Source of the DNA: Anaerolineales bacterium
GTDB lineage: Bacteria; Chloroflexota; Anaerolineae; Anaerolineales; Villigracilaceae
Direction: 5' to 3'
Assembly (NCBI GenBank): GCA_016928525.1
Contig: JAFGKO010000317.1
Span: 1-5,141, forward strand
Length of the DNA: 5,141 nucleotides
Under the pieces are notes generated by a model, which was not told the DNA's origin, did no database searches, and saw only the letters and a program-made list of their open reading frames with translations. Each line of letters starts with the position of its first letter. Within the stretch, counting starts at the first letter, position 1. This document shows, in pieces, positions 1-5,141 of the stretch. Position numbers and translations under genes: made by a program.

Positions 1-63
1 ATGATCTCTGCCCCCAGTGGAACTACACCATCCGGCCCCGGCCCGGTTCCGTGCCATGATTCA

Positions 64-90
64 GAAAGTTATTCTTTTTCGAACCCTTAG
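64..90 (+). repeat. Left copy of a perfect 27-bp inverted repeat
   Basis: This AT-rich 27-mer starts GAAAGTTATT and ends CGAACCCTTAG. It recurs without mismatch on the opposite strand at 5056-5082. The match stops at base 63 on the outer side and base 91 on the inner side, so the identity is sharply bounded. The two copies point inward and enclose about 5.0 kb, including the whole signalling operon and the IS1 remnant. Neither copy has an obvious matching short direct repeat outside it, so a simple transposon with target-site duplication is not shown. It may be the end of a mobile element, a dispersed repeat or a k-mer misjoin. Confidence 0.9.
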
Positions 91-96
91 CAGGAA

Positions 97-127
97 AAGG
101 ATGTCGGATGACGGACCGCACATCCTT
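97..127. other. Strong hairpin, possible leftward terminator
   Basis: AAGGATGT at 97-104 pairs perfectly with ACATCCTT at 120-127. CGG at 105-107 can extend the stem with CCG at 116-118 across a one-base bulge, leaving an eight-base loop. Read on the - strand, the stem is followed by CCTTTTCC, a short weak T-run, so it could end transcription entering leftward. On the + strand no T-run follows. It sits just inside the left 27-bp repeat and upstream of the operon's regulatory region. The pairing is directly visible; the function is inferred. Confidence 0.45.
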
Positions 128-161
128 CACTGACTGGCGGAATTCGACCAATAGCGGCAAA

Positions 162-190
162 TTGTGATGAAGTTGTGATGAAGTTGATCA
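162..190 (+). promoter_or_regulatory. Tandem 11-bp direct repeats, candidate OmpR/PhoB-type operator
   Basis: TTGTGATGAAG occurs twice head to tail (162-172 and 173-183) and is followed by a partial third unit, TTGATCA (184-190). OmpR/PhoB-family winged-helix regulators bind as head-to-tail dimers on half-sites spaced 11 bp apart, and exactly such a regulator is encoded as the last gene of this operon (3680-4411). The core ATGAAGTT also occurs in inverted orientation at 299-306, next to the ribosome-binding region. Autoregulation of the operon is therefore plausible but unproven. Confidence 0.5.
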
Positions 191-214
191 CGCAGATTGG
201 CGAGCAAAGAAGGG

Positions 215-220
215 TAAAAT
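215..220 (+). promoter_or_regulatory. Possible -10 element TAAAAT
   Basis: TAAAAT lies 24 bases beyond the tandem-repeat block and about 135 bases before the kinase start. No good TTGACA-like -35 is seen at 17 bp, which would fit an activator-dependent promoter but is also what a chance match would look like. An alternative AT-rich stretch (TTAATTATAT) lies at 252-261. Neither can be preferred without transcript mapping. Confidence 0.2.
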
Positions 221-319
221 GGTAACAATGCTAGCCATCAACGATCTGTCGTTAATTATATCGCAACGATTCCTCCCAAGAACTTTTCCCGGCATTTTAA
301 CTTCATTTAAGGGGGCCTT

Positions 320-373
320 ATGTGGTTGAATGCAGACTTCTCAAAAGGGAGCTGCTATGCATCTTTCACCTGA
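320..373 (+). CDS. Possible 17-codon leader ORF overlapping the kinase start
   Basis: ATG at 320 is preceded by AAGGGGG at 309-315, four bases away, a better Shine-Dalgarno placement than that of the in-frame kinase ATG at 330. The reading frame MWLNADFSKGSCYASFT ends at TGA 371-373, which is 14 bases inside the kinase gene if that starts at 357. Translation of this ORF could couple to, or compete with, kinase initiation. It resembles no known peptide and may simply be chance. Confidence 0.2.
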   Translation: MWLNADFSKGSCYASFT

Positions 374-2549
374 TCTACTCAAGATTGTGACGTCTACCTG
401 TCACATGGCGGTCGAGGTTTTTGGGGTCGATCACAGCGCTATCGTTTTTTTTGATTCGGATTTTGAACGCGGGCGTGTCGTGGCAGAGTATCCCCCGGCA
501 TGGCAAACCGTTGGAACGATAATTCCGGTACGCGGTGTTTCTGCGGAAGAAGACCTTATCGCCTCCAAACGCCCCATTGTTTTCCAGGATGAAAGTGACA
601 ACTCAACAGCATTGGGGCCAGTTCGAGAAATCTTCAGCAGTTTTGGAATTCATTCGAACTTGATTGTTCCCATTGTTATTGCGGATTGGGTGATTGGCTC
701 TTTCAGCTTAGATTCAGTTCACAAACAGCGCACTTTCGAAAGCACTGAACGGCGGCAATGTGAGATCCTCGCTGCCCAAGTAGCCGCGGCAGTCAAAGCC
801 GCTCGACGAGTCGATCAACTGGAATCGATACGACAGACAACCTTGACTATTACTTCTCAGACACTGGACCGCCAGGGATTATTATCCGCCATTACTCGGG
901 ACGGCGTTACGCTATTAGGGGCTGAATGCGGAAGTATATACGAATACAATCGTGAACGCGGTGAGTTGACGGTAATTGTTGATTATGGACGATCACAAAC
1001 CGAATCAAGGCTTGGCCAGGTACTCCGGATGGGGGAGGGAATGGCTGGGCGTTTGGTGCAAAGCAATATCCCATTCCTGATTATAGACGATCATGTGAAT
1101 TGGCCCGGACGAGCGGTTGTTGAAGTTCCTCTCAGGTGGAAAGAACGTATTCTTGGCGTATTACATGTCGATGACGAAATTGGTCGTATATTTACACCGG
1201 AAGATGCAGCCAAGATACAACTGTTTGCGGATCATGCCGCTATTGCCCTCATCAACGCAGAATTAGCCGAGGCAAATGCTACCAGAATAGAGCAGCTAAA
1301 GTTGATTGCGCAGGCAAGCAGCGAAATCATGGCGGCGATGACCCTGGACAAACGTTTGGAACTCATCGCGCGCTGGATGGCTATCATCATTAATGCAGAA
1401 ACTTGCGGCATCTTTCTTCAACCAGATGAGCATTATTTGGTATTAGAAGCCAGTTACGGCCACCGCGATGGTGGATTTGAACGAGGTAAAAGAATAGCCA
1501 TACGGTGTGGACCCAGGTCGGGGTTGACGGGTTGTATTGCTTTTCGACAACAACCTGTCATTCTCAATGGTGAAGAGTTAGTGAACCATCCTGCCGTCAA
1601 AGGCGATCCCCCCCATACACCCTCAGGAAAGTGTTATTCTCTCATCATGCTGCCTCTGGCCAAAAGGGAGCACGATCAAACCTGCATCATTGGCTGGATT
1701 CGAGCCGATAATAAGAAGGATCGCTCTGGACAAATTCATCCCACAATACGTTTTGGGCCAGACGACCAGTCGATCCTTGAACTCTTTGCGGAAACGGCTG
1801 TAATGGCTATTGAGACGGGTCGCTTGTACGCACAACTTGAAACCCAATCTCGTACATATCGCGTCCGTACCCAACAGTGGCTGAAGTATGTGAGTAGTGC
1901 CTGGGGGCATGAAGTAGGCAAACACGCGATCACGATCCAGGCTGATGTTCAAGCACTGCGCAATATCCTGGGCAAAAAACACAACGACGCCATTATGGCA
2001 AGACTGAACAAGATTGAGTCGCTAGCCCAACAGATAAAAGACCAACCAATGACGCTACCGATTTCTAATGAAGAGGAAGTCGAGTCGGTCTTGATCAATG
2101 ACTTATTGAGGGAACGCCTTAAGCAGTTATGGCAAGATGAAACATATAGAAAGATCGAGAAGCAGTTTATCCCGCTGCTAGCCAATGGTGCTTCAGTCCG
2201 TGTAAGCCCGAATTGGTTCCGGCGCGTCATCGATATTCTCGTGAAAAATGCGGCTGACGCTATGCAGTCCTCGCCGGTAAAACGGATCACAATCACCACA
2301 ACTCAGGAAAATCAGTTAGCGAAAATCATCTTCGCTGATACGGGCCCTGGCATTTCGCCCGATTTACGTCCTTATCTTCTCAAAACAGTGATATCTAAGG
2401 AACGTGGTGCAAGGGGAGCCGGTCTCAACTTACTCATTGCTCAAAACATCATCGAGACCTACGGTGGTAAAATGGACATTGGCTCTCCTGAACTTGGGGC
2501 AGAAATTGTGATCCAATTACCCTTGGAGCCATCACTGTACCTTAGCTGA
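357..2549 (+). CDS. Three-GAF-domain sensor histidine kinase
   Basis: A 730-residue soluble sensor kinase with no signal peptide or membrane segment, so a cytoplasmic sensor. Three GAF-like sensory domains lie at roughly 5-148, 165-303 and 320-490, joined by helical linkers. A dimerisation/phosphoacceptor helix pair follows at about 505-562, with H518 in the sequence WGHEVGKH as the likely phosphorylated histidine. The HATPase_c domain covers about 612-723, with N-box NAADAM (N631), G1 box DTGPGI (D661) and G2 box GARGAGL (684-690). The H-box lacks the usual downstream proline and has lysine where the +4 Thr/Asn needed for phosphatase activity is normal. The start at 357 is preferred because AGGGAG lies five bases upstream; an in-frame ATG at 330 would add nine residues but has no well-placed Shine-Dalgarno. 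The ligand is unknown: GAF domains may bind cyclic nucleotides, tetrapyrroles, Fe-S or haem, and no cofactor motif is obvious. It is the first gene of the operon and the probable phosphodonor for the downstream receivers. Confidence 0.93.
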   Translation: MHLSPDLLKIVTSTCHMAVEVFGVDHSAIVFFDSDFERGRVVAEYPPAWQTVGTIIPVRGVSAEEDLIASKRPIVFQDESDNSTALGPVREIFSSFGIHSNLIVPIVIADWVIGSFSLDSVHKQRTFESTERRQCEILAAQVAAAVKAARRVDQLESIRQTTLTITSQTLDRQGLLSAITRDGVTLLGAECGSIYEYNRERGELTVIVDYGRSQTESRLGQVLRMGEGMAGRLVQSNIPFLIIDDHVNWPGRAVVEVPLRWKERILGVLHVDDEIGRIFTPEDAAKIQLFADHAAIALINAELAEANATRIEQLKLIAQASSEIMAAMTLDKRLELIARWMAIIINAETCGIFLQPDEHYLVLEASYGHRDGGFERGKRIAIRCGPRSGLTGCIAFRQQPVILNGEELVNHPAVKGDPPHTPSGKCYSLIMLPLAKREHDQTCIIGWIRADNKKDRSGQIHPTIRFGPDDQSILELFAETAVMAIETGRLYAQLETQSRTYRVRTQQWLKYVSSAWGHEVGKHAITIQADVQALRNILGKKHNDAIMARLNKIESLAQQIKDQPMTLPISNEEEVESVLINDLLRERLKQLWQDETYRKIEKQFIPLLANGASVRVSPNWFRRVIDILVKNAADAMQSSPVKRITITTTQENQLAKIIFADTGPGISPDLRPYLLKTVISKERGARGAGLNLLIAQNIIETYGGKMDIGSPELGAEIVIQLPLEPSLYLS

Positions 2550-2559
2550 GGATAGAGCC

Positions 2560-2958
2560 ATGTCTACATCACCTCGTCTGCTTCTGATAGGGACCTGCGA
2601 CTATTGGCAACAGGTGTTGCAGAAAGCAACCAAGTCCCTGGGCGTGCTTGAGGTTGCGACAGCGGAAGAAGCTGAGGAACGAGTGAGGGAACACGACTAC
2701 GTGCTAATCATCGAAGATGCGGTTCATATCGAGGATGAAAACAAGCTGGCGAAAACGCTCCGATGCATAAAGTCGGATGCCCGCATCGTGATCGTTACCG
2801 CCTCGCCCACCTGGACACGGGCACGTGAAGCCTTCAAATCTGGCGTAGTTGATTATCTCCCTCGTATTCTTGACGAAGAGCGGCTGCAGACCGAACTGGA
2901 GACCGCAATGCATAGGATGTTACCGCCTTACGGGGCCCATAATTACACTGAGGAATAA
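2560..2958 (+). CDS. Degenerate (pseudo-)receiver domain protein
   Basis: A 132-residue stand-alone protein with the alternating beta/alpha pattern of a response-regulator receiver. Beta-1 is RLLLIG (6-11), beta-3 YVLII (47-51), beta-4 RIVIVTAS (75-82, with the conserved switch Thr at T80), and beta-5 VDYLPR (97-102). Key chemistry is missing: the acidic pair after beta-1 is replaced by G11-T12, the phosphoacceptor Asp position after beta-3 reads I-I-E-D (50-53) with no well-aligned Asp, and the beta-5 Lys is Arg (R102). It therefore probably cannot take phosphate in the normal way. It could act as a protein-protein adaptor or as an atypical receiver using E52 or D53. Its Shine-Dalgarno (AGGA, 2549-2552) overlaps the kinase stop codon and the gap between the genes is 10 bases, so it is probably translationally coupled to the kinase. 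Confidence 0.85.
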   Translation: MSTSPRLLLIGTCDYWQQVLQKATKSLGVLEVATAEEAEERVREHDYVLIIEDAVHIEDENKLAKTLRCIKSDARIVIVTASPTWTRAREAFKSGVVDYLPRILDEERLQTELETAMHRMLPPYGAHNYTEE

Positions 2959-2962
2959 TTCC

Positions 2963-3649
2963 ATGTCCGAACAAACTCCGACTATTGCTGTGATTGACAA
3001 CACCAAAGACTCTCGTGATAGTTTGTGCAATCTCCTTGAGTCTGAGGGCTTCAAGGTTATAACGGCTTCAAACCCAAGAGCGGGCCGAAAGGTTTTCAAA
3101 CAGGGCAGCTCGAACTTAGTCATCGTCGATCTACGTCTTAAACACGAAACGGACGACACTGATGAAAGTGGACTGGATCTCGTTGAGTGGGCAAGAAGAA
3201 ATGGCATTAAGACTCCGGTCATCTTACTCACCCGTTATTCCGGTTATCAATCCGCGATAAGAGCACTGCGTCCAGGGGTAGAACGCCCCCCGCTTGCGGT
3301 AAATTACGTAGCGAGAGCTGAGGGATCAGGAGCGATTCTGCTCGCGATCAAAACGTGCCTGAAGGATAGCAACGAGGACCCAGATCCAATCTTGGTTACT
3401 GCTGAGAAGCAGGCGCAATTCCTTTTCCGGTGCCGGAACTTCATGGCGGCATTGGGAATCGGACTGATATTCGTGGCGGTAATTGCCGCCATCGCAGGTG
3501 TAATTCAGGCGGCAGGTGCAGGCAGCATCGCTGCCGTGGTCATCAATGCCATCGCTATGCTCTTCGGCAGGCAGTATAAGCAGGCAGAAGACCGATTGGA
3601 GAGGTTACGAAACAACAAGCCGGACAAAGAATCTGTTGAAACCGAGTGA
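2963..3649 (+). CDS. Receiver domain with C-terminal two-helix membrane anchor
   Basis: A 228-residue protein. Residues 6-135 form a receiver domain with D12 in the acidic pocket, phosphoacceptor D56 in NLVIVDLRL and switch T90 in VILLTR; the beta-5 Lys is replaced by R118. The loop after D56 is about six residues longer than usual and acidic (HETDDTDESG), and the region before beta-5 is also extended. Residues about 160-182 and 187-202 are hydrophobic and read as two transmembrane helices joined by a small Ala/Gly turn. A charged helical tail follows (203-228). Both ends should face the cytoplasm, with the receiver tethered to the membrane. There is no DNA-binding or enzymatic output domain. 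The start at ATG 2963 is chosen because AGGA (2951-2954) lies eight bases upstream; the longer frame from 2849 would overlap the previous gene and its extra residues look non-coding. It begins four bases after the previous stop. Confidence 0.9.
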   Translation: MSEQTPTIAVIDNTKDSRDSLCNLLESEGFKVITASNPRAGRKVFKQGSSNLVIVDLRLKHETDDTDESGLDLVEWARRNGIKTPVILLTRYSGYQSAIRALRPGVERPPLAVNYVARAEGSGAILLAIKTCLKDSNEDPDPILVTAEKQAQFLFRCRNFMAALGIGLIFVAVIAAIAGVIQAAGAGSIAAVVINAIAMLFGRQYKQAEDRLERLRNNKPDKESVETE

Positions 3650-3670
3650 TCCACGAAAAACACTCACGAT

Positions 3671-3676
3671 GAGGAG
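3671..3676 (+). promoter_or_regulatory. Ribosome binding site of the winged-helix regulator
   Basis: GAGGAG lies only three bases before ATG 3680, closer than the usual five to nine. It is the only strong Shine-Dalgarno match in the 30-base gap after the receiver-membrane gene. No terminator-like hairpin is seen in that gap, so this gene is probably on the same transcript. Confidence 0.55.
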
Positions 3677-3679
3677 ACC

Positions 3680-4411
3680 ATGACCACTAAGACGAGTATT
3701 TTGCTCGTTGAGAACAACAAACCCTATGCCGAAAGTCTTGTCTGGTTCCTGGAGGAAGAAGGCTTCGAGGTACAGGTTGTTTTTACTCCCATCGAAGCCC
3801 GAGATATTCTCAACCAGGGGGGTATTGATCTTGCCATTATCGACATTCGTCTTTTAAATGATGAGGATGGAGACGATATCAGCGGGCTTGAACTGGCAAA
3901 GCATACAGCTCCTCATGTCCCCAAAATTGTGCTTACCGGGTTTCCGACGTACGAACATGCCCGTAGCGCCCTTGCACCCCAGGTCGACGGATTACAGCCA
4001 GCCATAGATATCGTCGCTAAAGGGGATGGACCACAAGCGCTGTTGACGGCTCTTCGCAAAGGATTGGCTCTCCGTGGATCCACGACGGTACAACCGCCAA
4101 CGACAGAAACCCTTGGAAACGCAAATTCCTGGTTGAATCTGAGCACGCGAACGGTTGTCGTGGATGGAAGGTCCATAGATCTGACTCCACAAGAATTCGA
4201 TATTATGGAATATTTTTTCAGACATCCAAATCGGGTGATTTCGCGTGAGGAACTCGTTCGCGAAGCGATAAAAGAAGAATATGACAGTGCACTGGAAGAA
4301 AATCGTATTAACAATATCATCCGTCGGATTCGGCGCAAGATCGAACCCGATCCTTCTAAGCCGAAATATATCCAGACCTCTCGCGGACACGGCTTCGAAT
4401 TGGTGCTATGA
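3680..4411 (+). CDS. OmpR/PhoB-family response regulator (receiver plus winged helix)
   Basis: A 243-residue transcription factor with two domains. The receiver (about 5-130) has E11/N12 in the acidic pocket, phosphoacceptor D55 in LAIIDIRL, switch T86 in KIVLTG and Lys K114 in DIVAKG, so the phosphorylation site is essentially complete. Like its upstream neighbour, it has a long acidic loop after the phosphoacceptor (NDEDGDDISG, 60-69) and an extended stretch before beta-5. After a linker rich in Thr and Pro (134-145) comes a Trans_Reg_C winged-helix domain (about 150-243): the segment IDLTPQEFDIMEYF begins the helical part, the recognition helix lies in NRINNIIRRIRRKIE (208-222), and the C-terminal wing is IQTSRGHGFELVL. 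This is the DNA-binding output of the operon and the natural candidate to bind the 11-bp repeats at 162-190. It is the last gene before the IS remnant. Confidence 0.95.
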   Translation: MTTKTSILLVENNKPYAESLVWFLEEEGFEVQVVFTPIEARDILNQGGIDLAIIDIRLLNDEDGDDISGLELAKHTAPHVPKIVLTGFPTYEHARSALAPQVDGLQPAIDIVAKGDGPQALLTALRKGLALRGSTTVQPPTTETLGNANSWLNLSTRTVVVDGRSIDLTPQEFDIMEYFFRHPNRVISREELVREAIKEEYDSALEENRINNIIRRIRRKIEPDPSKPKYIQTSRGHGFELVL

Positions 4412-4429
4412 GCATTAAATCGTTGCTCA
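4409..4429. other. Weak hairpin at the end of the operon
   Basis: TGAGCA (4409-4414) can pair with TGCTCA (4424-4429) around a nine-base loop. The stem begins in the stop codon of the winged-helix gene and no T-run follows. A second small stem, GATGT/ACATC, lies at 4446-4460. Neither looks like a convincing intrinsic terminator, so where the operon transcript ends is unclear; it may run antisense into the IS remnant. Confidence 0.2.
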
Positions 4430-4481
4430 ATACACGCGTCAACAGATGTCAGTCACATCATCTCTTCCAGCATTCTTGTCC

Positions 4482-4507
4482 GGGTAGTGGCGAACTATTG
4501 ACTGATG
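4482..4507 (-). repeat. Putative IS1-type terminal inverted repeat (right end)
   Basis: On the + strand this end begins GGGTAGTGGCGAACTATTG and continues ACTGATG. It lines up with the classical IS1 end pattern GGTAATGACTCCAACTTATTGAT with a one-base gap and several mismatches. The transposase stop codon (4495-4497) lies inside this repeat, as is usual for IS1-family elements, where the gene runs almost to the tip. The partner repeat is missing from the window. Confidence 0.5.
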
Positions 4508-5055
4508 CACGTCTGATTGTAGCGATGAACGAATAGCCGAAAAACAAACTCATGAAAACGGTCGGACTTGGAAGACGACAGAGATTTGCGCACAAAGCGG
4601 GCCAGCCGTTGACGCAAGGTGTTGAACCAGCGCTCGATATGGTTGGTTTGGCCGCTGTCTTTGCCGACCGATTGATGACGATCAGTGGCAAACACGCGTT
4701 GATACGCCTCCCAGAAATCGCTGAACGAGTGGCATCTGGTGTAGGCGCGTGGAATGCATCGCCAGAGTTGCAGACAACTGGTTTCGGTGCGGGCACCGAT
4801 GAAGTAGGCCACAATCTGACGCGTGCGGCGGCACAAGGCGACCCACACCCAGCGTTGATGGGCCTTCTTGAGCACGAACGACCACACTTCATCCAACTCC
4901 AGGACATCTTCCGCCTGAGCAGCCGCCAACGTTGTTTCCAGTGGGGGCAAGTACTCCGCCCAGGACTCAATCCAATCCGCGACGGTGCGCCGCGAGAGAC
5001 CGAACAAGCTCTCGATGCCCCGCAAACTGATCCGGTCCAGCACTGCACGTTTCAC
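4495..5055 (-). pseudogene. IS1-family transposase, N-terminally truncated
   Basis: 186 codons remain from GTG 5055 to the TAG at 4495-4497. The start of the remaining frame is a helix-turn-helix (SLRGIESLFGLSRRTVADWIES, about 10-31). The DDE catalytic core follows: D55 in LELDEVWSF, D113 in FSDFWEAYQ and E141 in TNHIERWFN, with the family signature LRQRLARFVRKSLS just after. IS1-family transposases of this type normally begin with about 50 further residues carrying a CxxC zinc finger. That part is absent here, and the frame upstream of GTG meets TAG at once and then TAA at 5086-5088 with no Cys pairs. Catalytic residues are intact but the DNA-binding N-terminus is lost, so it is called a pseudogene. 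The antisense frame at 4552-5094 is a shadow. Confidence 0.85.
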
Positions 5056-5082
5056 CTAAGGGTTCGAAAAAGAATAACTTTC
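5056..5082 (-). repeat. Right copy of the perfect 27-bp inverted repeat
   Basis: Read on the - strand this is identical to 64-90. Its inner edge is also the break point of the IS1 transposase frame: the last bases TAG of the repeat are the stop codon directly before the GTG of the truncated gene. The sequence outside (5083-5141) is unrelated to that outside the left copy (1-63). The repeat lies 59 bases from the right end of the window and 63 from the left end. Confidence 0.9.
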
Positions 5083-5141
5083 GGGTTAGAGTAGCGGAGG
5101 CAGGGCAAAGGCAAAGCAACCGAGGTGATGGGTGGAAGTGC

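Larger units (their letters stand above)
4482..5056 (-). mobile_element. IS1-family insertion sequence remnant, 5' part missing
   Basis: About 575 bases of an IS1-family element, oriented leftward. Its transposase-distal end, on the + strand GGGTAGTGGCGAACTATTG (4482-4500), resembles the IS1 right terminal repeat as I recall it, including GGTAxTG near the tip and a following AACT..TTGA..GAT. The other end is absent: the transposase frame is cut by TAG at 5056-5058, exactly at the inner edge of the right 27-bp repeat. No matching left terminal repeat or target duplication is visible. The element is therefore truncated or rearranged and probably cannot move by itself. Confidence 0.75.

Noticed and set aside
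1..60. Possible 5S rRNA or tRNA fragment (GATGGT and AGAG on the - strand; GGTTCGA in the 27-bp repeat)
   Set aside because: Only a few short matches; no consistent stems of a 5S rRNA or a tRNA T-arm can be formed.
1..90. Open frame of 29 codons from base 1 ending at the TAG of the left repeat
   Set aside because: Pro/Gly/Ser-rich, no recognisable domain and no visible start context; it may be chance in GC-rich flanking DNA.
163..191. CRP-like site (TGTGA followed by TCAC)
   Set aside because: The two halves are nine bases apart rather than six, and the exact direct repetition fits an OmpR/PhoB-type site better.
2849..2962. 38-residue N-terminal extension of the membrane receiver
   Set aside because: It overlaps the preceding gene and is out of frame with it, and ATG 2963 has a good Shine-Dalgarno and starts just before the receiver beta-1 strand.
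4458..5048. Second - strand frame of 196 codons over the IS
   Set aside because: It overlaps the real transposase in another frame and shows none of the DDE or HIER signature residues, so it is not an InsA/InsB pair.
4552..5094. Open + strand frame of 180 codons opposite the IS1 transposase
   Set aside because: It is antisense to a clear DDE transposase, has no recognisable domain, and its composition is that of a shadow frame.
1..5141. CRISPR array, toxin-antitoxin pair or anti-phage nuclease
   Set aside because: No regularly spaced repeats beyond the 11-bp pair, and no small paired genes or nuclease motifs were seen.

Overview
The window holds one compact four-gene signalling operon on the + strand, followed by the remnant of an IS1-family insertion sequence on the - strand. 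The genes are short-spaced (4 to 30 bases apart), have clear Shine-Dalgarno sequences and are of mixed GC content. The multi-GAF kinase, the non-standard receivers and an IS1 relative of the HIERxNxxLRQRxxRxxRK type suggest a Chloroflexota-like or other environmental bacterium, but taxonomy cannot be settled from this sequence alone.

Layout. 1-356 has no supported protein gene apart from a possible 17-codon leader ORF. It holds the left copy of a 27-bp inverted repeat (64-90), a hairpin (97-127), two tandem 11-bp repeats (162-183) resembling an OmpR/PhoB-type operator, and the leader of the operon. 357-2549 encodes a soluble three-GAF histidine kinase. 2560-2958 encodes a receiver-fold protein that seems to have lost its phosphorylation site. 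2963-3649 encodes a receiver domain fused to a two-helix membrane hairpin. 3680-4411 encodes a receiver plus OmpR/PhoB winged-helix transcription factor. 4412-4481 is a short spacer. 4482-5056 is the IS1-family remnant, with a recognisable right end and a transposase that keeps its DDE residues but lacks the N-terminal zinc-finger part. It is cut exactly where the right copy of the 27-bp inverted repeat begins (5056-5082). 5083-5141 shows nothing recognisable.

How it may work (inference). The cytoplasmic kinase senses a small ligand or redox signal through its GAF domains and phosphorylates one or both intact receivers. The winged-helix regulator probably controls transcription, perhaps of its own operon through the 11-bp repeats. 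The membrane-anchored receiver could be a phosphate sink, a membrane-localised output or a tether. The degenerate receiver could be a phosphorylation-independent adaptor. The two intact receivers share the same acidic loop insertion, which points to duplication of a specialised receiver type. The most interesting points are this one-kinase, three-receiver design, the membrane-anchored receiver, and the perfect inverted repeat bracketing almost the whole window, which could be a mobile-element boundary or an assembly artefact.
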